From contig NZ_PZPO01000002.1 of the NCBI RefSeq assembly GCF_013306565.1, positions 12,501-76,500 on the forward strand: 64,000 bases of DNA. The letters are read 5' to 3'. This DNA is from Hyphomicrobium sulfonivorans. Lineage in GTDB: Bacteria > Pseudomonadota > Alphaproteobacteria > Rhizobiales > Hyphomicrobiaceae. Of the stretch, positions 9,154-17,528 are shown one piece after another. The notes beneath the pieces were generated by a model that searched no databases, was not told the DNA's origin, and saw only the letters and a list, made by a program, of their open reading frames with translations. Made by a program: the position numbers and the translations under genes. Position 1 is the first letter of the stretch. Each line of letters begins with the position of its first letter.

Positions 9154-10560
9154 TCAGCTGATGTTGAAGTGGGATGCGCCTGACAGCAGGTGCACCATCA
9201 GCGCGCGCAGCTTGGCGGGTTTGGCCGGCTTCAGCATCAGCTCGCAATTGAAGCTGCGCGCCGCGTTGGCGATGCCCTCGGTGTGATCAGCAGTGATGAC
9301 AATGGCCGGGATCTCGCGCCCCGATGCAGCCCGCAGTGCGCGCACGGCATCAAGACCGGTGCGCTGATCGTCGAGATGGTAGTCGGCGAGGATGATGTCG
9401 TGGCGGTGCGGCGCCGATGCTTTTTGCAGTTCGACAAGGCTGCGCGCCGAAATCACCTCACAGCCCCACCGCTCGACCAACGCATGCATGGCTTCCAGCA
9501 CGCCGGGATCGTTGTCGATGACCGCAACCTTGGCGCCAGCCAGTTCAGCACCACCGATAGCAACGGCCGCGTTGGAAGTGTTGAGAGCAGCGGACGACGA
9601 ATGCGCGGCCAGCATCGGCCGGTTCACGTATGGCGCGGAAACGGAAAAGCGCGTGCCATGGCCAACGCGTGAGCACAGCTCAAGCTGATGGCCAAGCGCT
9701 TCGGCCATGCGCTGCACGATCGACAGCCCAAGGCCAAAGCCGCCAATCGACGGCCGATCGGTGGCGGAGCCGCGCTGAAATTCTTCAAAGATGGTTTTGC
9801 GATCGGCTTCGCCGATACCGGGTCCGGTGTCCCACACCTCAATGCGCACCTGTCCACCGCGGCGGCGGGCCAGCAGGCGCACGCGTCCCTTGGCGGTGTA
9901 CTGAACGGCATTGGCGGTGAGATTTTGCACGATGCGCCGAAGCATGAGCGGATCGGACACAACGTTGAGATCGCAGGGGCGATAGGAAAGCGACAGCCCC
10001 TTGGCCTTTGCTTGCGGATCGAGATCGACGCAAAGCGCTGCGAACACGTCATCCAGCGCGACCGGCCGCAGCGCCGGCGTGATGACGCCCGCTTCCAGCT
10101 TGGAAATATCCAGGATCGATTTCAGCAACTGCTCGATGGTTGTCAGCGCGTGCTCGATGCGCTCGGCGATGACACGCTGTGCGGGCGAACTTTCCGCTTC
10201 CGCAAGTGCGCTGGCCGAAAGGCGCGCAGCGTGCAGTGGCTGCAGCAGGTCGTGGCCGACTGCGGTGAAAAAGCGGGTCTTGAAACGGTTCGCCTGTTCG
10301 GATGCGTCGCGCGCCGCGCTCAGTTCATCGTTCGTGCGCTCCAGCCGCGCGAGCGTGCTGGTCAATTCTTCAGTGCGCAGCCGAACCTGACTTTCCAGCG
10401 CGATAGCGGTCTGGAAAAGCGAATAGGCGCTGCCCTGCTGATCCATCGAACGCTCAACGCGCTCGATGAGCGCGGCGTTGATTTTCTGCAGTTTGACAAT
10501 GCGGCGTTCGAGGTCATGAGGATTCGATCCATGCGGATCGTTCTCAAAAAGAGAAGCCAT
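9154..10560 (-). CDS. Hybrid sensor histidine kinase, NahK-like
   Basis: A 468-aa cytoplasmic hybrid kinase without transmembrane segments. It has an N-terminal coiled coil (residues 15-95), an H-box with His103 in VGHDLLQPLHAARL, an HATPase domain (LRRIVQNLTANAVQYT; GGFGLGLSIVQRM) and a C-terminal receiver with acceptor Asp in IILADYHLDDQ. The H-box and architecture resemble NahK/ErcS'-type kinases of Pseudomonas, which take their signal from a separate sensor protein. The ATG lies 3 bp after the end of the upstream FIST gene, and GGAGG sits inside that gene, so the two are co-transcribed. The NosP-type neighbour fits a nitric-oxide-responsive pair. Confidence 0.9.
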   Translation of the reverse strand: MASLFENDPHGSNPHDLERRIVKLQKINAALIERVERSMDQQGSAYSLFQTAIALESQVRLRTEELTSTLARLERTNDELSAARDASEQANRFKTRFFTAVGHDLLQPLHAARLSASALAEAESSPAQRVIAERIEHALTTIEQLLKSILDISKLEAGVITPALRPVALDDVFAALCVDLDPQAKAKGLSLSYRPCDLNVVSDPLMLRRIVQNLTANAVQYTAKGRVRLLARRRGGQVRIEVWDTGPGIGEADRKTIFEEFQRGSATDRPSIGGFGLGLSIVQRMAEALGHQLELCSRVGHGTRFSVSAPYVNRPMLAAHSSSAALNTSNAAVAIGGAELAGAKVAVIDNDPGVLEAMHALVERWGCEVISARSLVELQKASAPHRHDIILADYHLDDQRTGLDAVRALRAASGREIPAIVITADHTEGIANAARSFNCELMLKPAKPAKLRALMVHLLSGASHFNIS

Positions 10561-10563
10561 CTA

Positions 10564-11748
10564 TCAGGCCTCCGAGGGGACCACGCGCTGCCCGAACGCA
10601 ATGCCGGTCAACGTTTGATTGAGATGCATGGCGTTGAACTGCTCACCATAGGTATGGAAACCGGTAACACCATACTTCCTGTACAATGCATCCATCTGAT
10701 GTCGGATCTGCCGGGATTCAGCGTCAAGTCGGCGCAGGATGCAGTCGAAACCGACAACCAGATCGACACCACCGAGCGCCTGATCGAGCTCACTCAACGC
10801 CGCTTCGGTAGCACTGAGAATGTCGCGCGGCCGGGCGACCGTGAATACTAGACCTTCGTCGATAGCGCAGAAGAACGACAGGCTGCCGTCCGGATTCATG
10901 TTGCGTATCGAGCGGCAGTAATAGTCGCCGCCAACCTTTACGACGAGCGGGTGCGAGGCAAAACTGAACGGGCCGAGGTCGTCAGTGCGGATGCCGATCG
11001 CAGCGGCATATTCACGCGCGGCGGGTTCGGCATTCAACTCATGTACAATGCGGTTCTCGCTGTCGGCGCCGGTGACGACCAGCTTCGTGCCGGTAGGCTC
11101 GAAGTTCTGCGTCTTGAATACGCGGAAGGGATAGTCGGTCTCGACAAGCATCAGCACCGCGGAGCGTTGTTCAACGCGGCCATTGTGGATCAGCGCGGTG
11201 CGATGGAAGCAGATGCCGTCGCCCGCAGAGCCGCCGATCAGCTCGACATCATCCAGCGCCCAGTTGATGGCAGCGACGATGTTTTCCTCGGCGTTGGAAA
11301 GTCCGTCGACCAGCAGCAGCGCGAACGTGGTGTCGCGCGACAGGCGTTCTGTGCCGGGCGAGAAGCGCGATTTGATCTCGCGCACCGCCTGGGTTGCACG
11401 CTCGACACCGAAGTGTGCGATGTCGGTGAGGAGCTCGCTATGGATGCGAAAGCCCTTATGCGGAAATGCGATCAGTATCAGCGCGCCCTGCATCATGCCG
11501 CTGGGGCCGATTTCGCCTGCGGTTGAACAGCCGCAAACCGAGACGCCGGGAAAAGCTGCGGTGAGTGACTGCGACAGCGCCTCGGCATCATGGTCGATGC
11601 CGAAGAATGCGATGATGTGCTGATAGTCGCCGGGCCCGAGCGCTTCGCGCGCTTCAAGCACGGCATCACGCGTTGACGGCAAGGCGCTTGCCGCAACCCG
11701 CACCCCGCAGGTGCTTTGCGTGACGTTTGTCAAAGCCGGGTCGATCAT
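10564..11748 (-). CDS. FIST-domain sensor protein, NosP-like
   Basis: A 394-aa protein with FIST_N (about residues 30-230, including FFGIDHDAEALS and VSVCGCSTAGEIG) and FIST_C (about 245-385, including GFDCILRRLDAESRQ and GFHTYGEQFNAMHLNQTLTG). NosP proteins of this architecture bind haem, sense NO and modulate a hybrid kinase encoded next to them. Here the kinase follows by 3 bp. Haem binding is inferred from the family and context; the ligand His was not assigned. The start at 11748 is supported by GGAGGAAA just upstream; an upstream in-frame extension to 11820 has no comparable site. Confidence 0.85.
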   Translation of the reverse strand: MIDPALTNVTQSTCGVRVAASALPSTRDAVLEAREALGPGDYQHIIAFFGIDHDAEALSQSLTAAFPGVSVCGCSTAGEIGPSGMMQGALILIAFPHKGFRIHSELLTDIAHFGVERATQAVREIKSRFSPGTERLSRDTTFALLLVDGLSNAEENIVAAINWALDDVELIGGSAGDGICFHRTALIHNGRVEQRSAVLMLVETDYPFRVFKTQNFEPTGTKLVVTGADSENRIVHELNAEPAAREYAAAIGIRTDDLGPFSFASHPLVVKVGGDYYCRSIRNMNPDGSLSFFCAIDEGLVFTVARPRDILSATEAALSELDQALGGVDLVVGFDCILRRLDAESRQIRHQMDALYRKYGVTGFHTYGEQFNAMHLNQTLTGIAFGQRVVPSEA

Positions 11749-11852
11749 TTTCCTCCGCCGCGCCTTCTTTGTTGGGCGCTGCTTGCGACAGAAAGTGCCA
11801 CAGTGCGGAGGGCGCGGCAAATTCTTCGGCTGGCGTGGCGGTGGTAAGTGGC

Positions 11853-12728
11853 TCAGCCGGACAGAAGCGGATCATTCGGCAGCAGGGGGCGCGAGAAGCG
11901 AATACCGGCTGAACTGCCGCTGCACCAGGCTACGGAGCCAGTGAAACGCCGGCCGCTGGGCAGCTCGATTTGTACTATAGTCGTAGGGATGAGCTGCGGT
12001 ACGCGCTCGAGGCCGAAGCCGCCGGGCGAGACGTCGCGCACGAACGCCTGACTTTGCTGGCGGTTGTACGTCAGCGTGCAGGGCTGGCACACGGTTCGAC
12101 GAGCCGACTGACGGCGCTGGGGCAGTTCGGGCAGTGCGATAGCGCCACGGGCATCGAGGCACGGCGAGCCGCCCATGATCGCATCCTGCAGCAGATTGTT
12201 CAGCAGCTTCGAGTTGCTGGTGTACTGCGCAGGCAGACGGTGAATGTCGGATTGCAGCTGCCGGACGGCCAGCAGAGCATCCTGGCACGAACGCCGCCAA
12301 CTGGTGGAGAGTGTCAGCAGATTAAGCGTGACGGCCCGTTCCGCGCCAATGGTGTTGGCCTCGGAGAAATAGTGCTCAAGCGCCAGACGTGCTGGTGTGA
12401 GATCGTCAAAGAGCTGAATGACGAGACGGACGGTGTCGGCGTTGAGGTCTGTCTCCAGCATGCCGTTTCGCAACACCGAAACGATTGCCGGCTCGCCCGG
12501 AATATAGGGCCGCAGCTCAGCCTCACCGAGACCGCCGTGGGTGCGCTTCATAGCGTTGATGGCACTGGCGATAGTTGCCGTCAGCAGCGCGGAGGAATGC
12601 ACCTCGCACACCAGCGCCTCAAGCATGGGCATGCTTGCATCCGGGTAATCGTGAATGCGCTCCCGACTGTGCAGACCTTCAGGCGCCGAGGCGAAGGCCG
12701 GCCGGGGAAGTTTGCTGAATATCGGCAC
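11853..12728 (-). CDS. PilZ-domain protein
   Basis: A 291-aa cytoplasmic protein with a helical N-terminal region of unknown function and a C-terminal PilZ domain. The c-di-GMP binding motifs are visible: an Arg-rich RRQSARR patch near residue 210 and DVSPGGFGL about 30 residues later, followed by the typical VQIELPSGRRFTGSVAW strands. It lies 104 bp upstream of the nosP-like gene on the same strand and may share its transcript. NO sensing by NosP/NahK is tied to biofilm and c-di-GMP control in other bacteria, which makes the neighbourhood meaningful. The GTG start at 12728 is weakly supported. Confidence 0.82.
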   Translation of the reverse strand: MPIFSKLPRPAFASAPEGLHSRERIHDYPDASMPMLEALVCEVHSSALLTATIASAINAMKRTHGGLGEAELRPYIPGEPAIVSVLRNGMLETDLNADTVRLVIQLFDDLTPARLALEHYFSEANTIGAERAVTLNLLTLSTSWRRSCQDALLAVRQLQSDIHRLPAQYTSNSKLLNNLLQDAIMGGSPCLDARGAIALPELPQRRQSARRTVCQPCTLTYNRQQSQAFVRDVSPGGFGLERVPQLIPTTIVQIELPSGRRFTGSVAWCSGSSAGIRFSRPLLPNDPLLSG

Positions 12729-12950
12729 AGCATAAACCCAAGGCTGCTTTTTGGTTGGTTGGAGGGTAAGCGGCCAAGGGCTAACGTCGCGTTAGCCGAG
12801 AACTGTCGAGTGGAAGGGCTGCGGTAACCAAATCAGTTGGCTGGTTTTTAATGGGGTCGACTGTTGCCGCGGCCGCGCAAATGACAGCGGCAAGCTGCGC
12901 GCCGCTGGAAAACGGCGCACGGCTTCGGCCTCAGGCCTTGGCAAGTGCGA

Positions 12951-14738
12951 TTAACGGGTCAGCACGATGAAATCGGTGTACTCGCCCATTTCGTAGCTGC
13001 GCGGGTGATCGGACACGATCAGCGATCCGCCGGTCCAGAGCAGTTCACCGATCAGCTCCCTGGCGCCTTCGGGCATTTCGATGCGATCGAGCGCGCCGGT
13101 TGCGGTCTCGGGCGTCAATGATGCCGATGGCGCGCTTGCTTCCGCCATGGCACCCTTGCTGCCGCGACGGGCGGGAGTCGCCTTGGCGTTTTCCGGCGGC
13201 ATGGAGATGGCGGTCCAGTGAACCTTCGAGCCATCCGTTTCGACATCGACAGCGGTATAGATGTGGGTGCCGAGAGGACGCTCCGGATCGCGGATCGTGA
13301 CCGGCGCTTCCCAGACAGCCTTCCAATCCTGACGAACGAAAATCTTGCCTTCCTTCTTTGAAACAAACACCGAGACCTGCTTCCGGCGCCGCTCGGCCTC
13401 TGCAACCCGCTCCGCCGCAGCTTTTGCCGCTTCGTCGGCGCGTTTGTAAACTTCGACAGCCTCGAAGGCGGCCTGAGATTTCTGCGCGTCGAAGGTGCGC
13501 GTCTGATCCAGCGCCTCGCGAGCCTTGTCCACATCGGCCACAAGCTCAGGGTCCGGCACTGTTGCTGCGCCTGTGGAAGCGGTGGTTTCTGGCGCGTTGG
13601 CCCTGTCCTCCTGCGAAGCGGCAGCGAGCTTTTCTTCTGCCCGCTTCAGCGCTGCCTCGGCGTCTGACACAGCCTCCGTAGCTGCCCGCGCTTCTGCGCC
13701 GGTTTTCTGTGCGATCTCCAGCGCTGCCTTGCTGGTTGCGTCGGCCGCCAATCTTTCAGTCTCGGCCTGCTTCTTCAGCGCGACGGCATAGGCAATCGGG
13801 TTGAGCAACGCAGGCTGCTGACTGGCTTCGCCGCCGGGCGTCAAATCTGGCTCGCCGGCAGCGGCCGTTGCTTTAGCTGCGTCAGAGGCATCGGAGCTGG
13901 CAAGCTCAACGGCAGCCTTTTCCGGTGCTGCGGCCTGTTGGGCAGCGGTGGGAGCGAGCTGCATCTTTGGTGTCGGCAGTATCGTGTGCGTGATCGTCTC
14001 GGGCTTGACGTCGCCCGGGCTCACGATGATGCGCGCGCCCATGTCGGTGAGCGAATACAACTTTGGCGCAAACGCGTTCGGCAACCGGATGCAGCCGTGC
14101 GAAGCGGGATAACCTGGGATGACGCCAGCGTGCAGGGCAATGCCCGACCATGTGATGCGCTGCATCCAGGGCATCGGCGCGCCGGAATAAAGGTTGGAGC
14201 GGTGGAAGCGCTTTTTGCCGATGACGCTGAACACGCCCGTTGGCGTACGCTTGCCGGCCTTGCCGCTTGAAATGCGCGACTGGGCGATGCGGCCGGTGGC
14301 GTCATACACGGTGATGTGCTGATCGGGCAGCGAGACGACGGCGTAAACGGTGCCCTTGGTTTCGTTGGCCGGCTTGCTGGCTTCTGCCGGAGCCGCCTGC
14401 GAAGCCGCAGGGGCGCGCTTCTTGCGGGCGGCGGGCTTCTTTGCGGGCTGGTTATAGCTGAAAAGACTGCCGAACCCTTGCTGGGCGGCTGCCGGCTGCG
14501 GGGCGCCTGTCACCAAGGAGACTGCAGCTATCGACAACCCTGCTAGAACGAGCTTTGGCAGCCGGGGTGACTTCGATGGCGCTGAGCTGAGGAGTGATCT
14601 GGCGGCAGGGGTGCGAAAATGGCTGGCGAGCACGGTAGCGAAGCTCCGAATCTTTTTAGATTGCAACGGTGAAAGTATAACTCGCGAAGATCCTTCGTGC
14701 GCGGATCTTTTTAGTTGGCGTTGGCTAATGTGAAGCAT
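12951..14738 (-). CDS. L,D-transpeptidase (YkuD family)
   Basis: A 595-aa envelope protein. A hydrophobic segment near residues 66-85 (LAGLSIAAVSLVTGAPQPAAA) looks like a signal sequence preceded by a long N-terminal tail, so the true start may lie downstream of the ATG used. The YkuD domain has HAGVIPGYPASHGCIRLP, whose His and Cys are catalytic. L,D-transpeptidases make 3-3 peptidoglycan cross-links or attach proteins to peptidoglycan in the periplasm. A long Ala/Glu-rich coiled coil (about residues 330-460) and a C-terminal domain without a clear family follow. It is about twice the length of a minimal YkuD protein. Confidence 0.88.
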   Translation of the reverse strand: MLHISQRQLKRSAHEGSSRVILSPLQSKKIRSFATVLASHFRTPAARSLLSSAPSKSPRLPKLVLAGLSIAAVSLVTGAPQPAAAQQGFGSLFSYNQPAKKPAARKKRAPAASQAAPAEASKPANETKGTVYAVVSLPDQHITVYDATGRIAQSRISSGKAGKRTPTGVFSVIGKKRFHRSNLYSGAPMPWMQRITWSGIALHAGVIPGYPASHGCIRLPNAFAPKLYSLTDMGARIIVSPGDVKPETITHTILPTPKMQLAPTAAQQAAAPEKAAVELASSDASDAAKATAAAGEPDLTPGGEASQQPALLNPIAYAVALKKQAETERLAADATSKAALEIAQKTGAEARAATEAVSDAEAALKRAEEKLAAASQEDRANAPETTASTGAATVPDPELVADVDKAREALDQTRTFDAQKSQAAFEAVEVYKRADEAAKAAAERVAEAERRRKQVSVFVSKKEGKIFVRQDWKAVWEAPVTIRDPERPLGTHIYTAVDVETDGSKVHWTAISMPPENAKATPARRGSKGAMAEASAPSASLTPETATGALDRIEMPEGARELIGELLWTGGSLIVSDHPRSYEMGEYTDFIVLTR

Positions 14739-14990
14739 CTGTTGCAGCTCGGTTGCCCATTTATTGGGCTTTTATGTCGGCCAAGCCTAAATGGTTAATT
14801 GGGCCAACTTGGAGACTGCATTTAGCGCACCATATAGGGCGGGATATCGACGCGAATGGACGATATGCAATCTGGCTGAAGAAGCGGCCGGATAAGCCAT
14901 GGCCTTGCAGGCGAGCCATGGCCTGAGTTCATGCCTTGGTGATCTGTCCAGGATCGCTGCAGAACCACAAAAAACGAAAGCAGTCTTTTG

Positions 14991-16256
14991 ATGAAGCCGC
15001 TTAAGTCCGCTCCCCCAGCTTCAGCCACAGCCACCGACAACCCTGATAAGCTTGGCGCAACTGCAAGCGGCGGAATTTCTGTCGGCGAATTTATCGCTCT
15101 GATCGCGGTGATGATGTCGCTGACGGCGATGGCGGTGGATGTGATGCTGCCGGCCTTGCCGCAGATCGGCGACGCGCTGGGGGTTACGGATCCAAACACG
15201 CGGCAGGATATCGTCATCATCTACATGCTGGGGTTTGCTGTTGGCCAGCTTGTGTATGGCCGCCTGTCTGACCGCTATGGCCGCAAGCCTGTGCTGATGG
15301 TGGGCATGGGCATTTTCGTAGTGGGGTCGTTAGCCGCCTCGTTCGCGTCCGGTTTCACGCTGCTGCTGCTGGCGCGTCTGGTTCAGGGGGTGGGTGCTGC
15401 CGCGCCGCGTGTGCTTGCAATCGCTATCGTGCGTGATCGGTTTTCCGGTCGTGAGATGGCGCGCGTCATGTCGTTCGCGATGGCTTTGTTCATCATAATT
15501 CCGGTGCTCGCGCCGGGGATGGGTCAAGGTGTTCTGACCATCGGTTCGTGGCGTAATATTTTCGACCTGCTGTTAGCTTCGGGTGCTGCTGTTGCGTTGT
15601 GGGCCGCGCTGAGGTTGCCAGAAACGGCGCCGCTGACGGAAGAACCTGTGCCGTTCGGCCGTTCGATCCGGATGGTGTTGGAAGATTGGCAAACCTTCGG
15701 ATACGCGCTCGCCAGCGGGCTCATTTTCGGCTGCGTTCTGGCGTACGTTGCTTCGGCGCAGCAGGTGTTCGTTGACATCTACCAACTCGGCGCAGCATTT
15801 CCGCTGGCGTTCGGCGCTATCGCATTGGCAATCGGCACGGCATCGCTTGTAAACGCCAGATGGGTCGAGCGCCTTGGTATGCGCCGTGTTTCGCACGCGG
15901 CGCTCATCGGCTTCACGTTGCTGGCGCTTGTGCTGCTTGCCTTGGCGAAGCTTGGCGTCGCCGACATCGTGGTGTTCGCGGTGATGATGGCGGCGCTGTT
16001 CTTTTTGTTCGGGCTGGTGGCGCCAAACTTCAATGCATTGGCAATGGAACCGCAGGGCGACAACGCCGGTATGGCATCGTCCATCGTTGGCTTTCTGTCG
16101 ACTGCGGCAGGAGCGGCAGCGGGCGCGGTGATCGGCCATGCCTTCGACGGATCGATAGTTCCGCTGGCAACAGGCTTCGTCGCGCTGGGCGCCATGGCGC
16201 TTATTCTTGTTGTCTGGGTGGAAGGCGTGCGCGGCCTGTTCCGGCACGGCGGCTGA
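14991..16256 (+). CDS. MFS drug-resistance exporter, Bcr/CflA type
   Basis: A 421-aa major facilitator of the DHA1 (Bcr/CflA) group with twelve predicted membrane spans. The signature loop between helices 2 and 3 is GQLVYGRLSDRYGRKPVL. The DHA1 motif in helix 5 region reads AMALFIIIPVLAPGMGQ, with WRNIFDLL after it. The first periplasmic-side motif DVMLPALPQIG fits the subfamily, which exports drugs or small metabolites by proton antiport. The ATG at 14991 follows a TTG. It is divergent from the L,D-transpeptidase gene and convergent with the outer-membrane protein gene. Confidence 0.9.
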   Translation: MKPLKSAPPASATATDNPDKLGATASGGISVGEFIALIAVMMSLTAMAVDVMLPALPQIGDALGVTDPNTRQDIVIIYMLGFAVGQLVYGRLSDRYGRKPVLMVGMGIFVVGSLAASFASGFTLLLLARLVQGVGAAAPRVLAIAIVRDRFSGREMARVMSFAMALFIIIPVLAPGMGQGVLTIGSWRNIFDLLLASGAAVALWAALRLPETAPLTEEPVPFGRSIRMVLEDWQTFGYALASGLIFGCVLAYVASAQQVFVDIYQLGAAFPLAFGAIALAIGTASLVNARWVERLGMRRVSHAALIGFTLLALVLLALAKLGVADIVVFAVMMAALFFLFGLVAPNFNALAMEPQGDNAGMASSIVGFLSTAAGAAAGAVIGHAFDGSIVPLATGFVALGAMALILVVWVEGVRGLFRHGG

Positions 16257-16277
16257 GCGCTGTTCGCTTTGAGCAAT

Positions 16278-16306
16278 AAAAAAGGGGAACCCTGTGAAGG
16301 CTCCCC
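16278..16306 (-). terminator. Intrinsic terminator between convergent genes
   Basis: On the minus strand GGGGAGCC pairs with GGTTCCCC (one G-U) around a 7-nt loop, and six Ts follow. It ends the outer-membrane protein gene at 16337 and may also act on the MFS transcript. Confidence 0.8.
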
Positions 16307-16336
16307 GATTTGCTTGCTGGTTCGTTGAGCGATCGA

Positions 16337-17074
16337 TCAGCGTCCCCAGTCGAACTTGTAGACGATCTCGCTGGTAGCGGTGCCGACAACCGGATCGAAC
16401 TGCAATTCGAACACCGGGCTGATGCCCGTTTCCAGACGCGCCTTCTTGCCGTAATCGGCAAAGCGCGCTTCGGTGCGCCAGAACCAGCCGTCGCGCATCG
16501 CAACTTCCAATCCGCCACCGATGAACCAGCCGCCGGCGCTGTAGCCGTGCAATTGTGCGCCCGGCAGTTGATCGCCCGTGTAGCTGTTATGCAGCGGCGC
16601 GCCGTCGAAGTGAGTGTGCGTGTAACCAACGCTCAAGTAATTCAGGACGTCCGGCGTCATCAGCCAGCCAAGGCGCGCGCCGACGGCCCATGTTGAATCG
16701 TTGCTGGTTTTCGCGGTGGTGAATACCGCGTCGTTGGTTCGGCCCTGAATGTCGGAGAAGGCGTAGTTGACCAGCACGCCACCGACGATGCGGTTTGAGA
16801 GCTGATAATCGTATCCCAGGCCGACCTGCCCCAGCCAGCCTTTGCCGGAATGATCCGTCTTGGCGCACGATACGCAGCGACCGCCGTCGTGTGTCGTGGT
16901 CGATGCGCTCCACATGCCGTATCCGACGCCGGCGTTGGCGTAAAAGCCCGTCCATCGGGTGACTTCCACAAGTGCGGGCGCGCTGTCAGATGGCTGATAA
17001 CCGTCGGCACTGGCAACCTGGGAGGCAGCCATTGAGCTAGCCGCGATAACAACTAAAGCAAATTGCCGACGCAT
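16337..17074 (-). CDS. Outer-membrane beta-barrel protein
   Basis: A 245-aa protein with a cleavable signal peptide (MRRQFALVVIAASSMAASQVASA). It has alternating-residue beta strands typical of the small Omp25/RopB-like porin-fold family of rhizobia: WTGFYANAGVGYGMW, GWLGQVGLGYDYQL, IVGGVLVNYAF and a C-terminal strand ending in an aromatic-containing motif (IVYKFDWGR). It should sit in the outer membrane. One extracellular loop has two close Cys (CVSCAK). The ATG at 17074 has GGAG six bases upstream; the frame is open further to a TTG. Confidence 0.85.
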   Translation of the reverse strand: MRRQFALVVIAASSMAASQVASADGYQPSDSAPALVEVTRWTGFYANAGVGYGMWSASTTTHDGGRCVSCAKTDHSGKGWLGQVGLGYDYQLSNRIVGGVLVNYAFSDIQGRTNDAVFTTAKTSNDSTWAVGARLGWLMTPDVLNYLSVGYTHTHFDGAPLHNSYTGDQLPGAQLHGYSAGGWFIGGGLEVAMRDGWFWRTEARFADYGKKARLETGISPVFELQFDPVVGTATSEIVYKFDWGR

Positions 17075-17528
17075 CTGTGTCTCCAAAATTCATCCGCCAT
17101 TGGACGATGCCCAAACGCTGGCGATTCTCGATTGGAGTCGATGGGAGGGAGCAACCATAGTTGGGGGCTAAGTTTGCTCGGCAAGCGCCTTGGAAAAATT
17201 TGGTTTGAAAAGCAGAGCCTTCGTCCGAAGCGTAAAGGTGTGGATGCGGGCGACAAGCGGGCAAGATGCGGACCCGCCGCAGAACGCGCTGCCACCGAAA
17301 CTCCGCGCGCTTGATCCACGCGAATCGATCTCGCCTAGAAAGCGGAGAGATGGCATTAAATTGCGGACGGCATTTGTACCGGATCGCGATCCTGACCACG
17401 CTCGCGCTTCGCTGGCATTGCACGGTATCGCTGCTGACTGCCGCGTTCGTCTGGCGGGTGGGCAACATTCGCAATGTCGCGTAATTTCGAGCTCTGGCGT
17501 TTCAACGGTTAACTGACGAGGCAAGCGC
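17075..17528. other. Intergenic stretch between the OMP and photolyase genes
   Basis: Divergent promoter space of about 450 bp. A 44-codon frame at 17350-17484 exists, but GGAG lies only two bases from its ATG and I see no family, so I do not call it. No RNA gene or repeat recognised. Confidence 0.5.

Noticed and set aside
9688-10851. A 387-codon plus-strand frame across the hybrid kinase and FIST gene
   Set aside because: It is antisense to two genes with clear domains and shows only low-complexity basic sequence.
12826-12850. A hairpin AACCA with TGGTT followed by Ts
   Set aside because: It points along the plus strand where no plus-strand gene ends, and the stem is only five pairs.
17350-17484. 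A 44-codon frame with a hydrophobic stretch between the OMP and photolyase genes
   Set aside because: The purine-rich site is only two bases from the ATG, the peptide resembles no family, and base use is weak.
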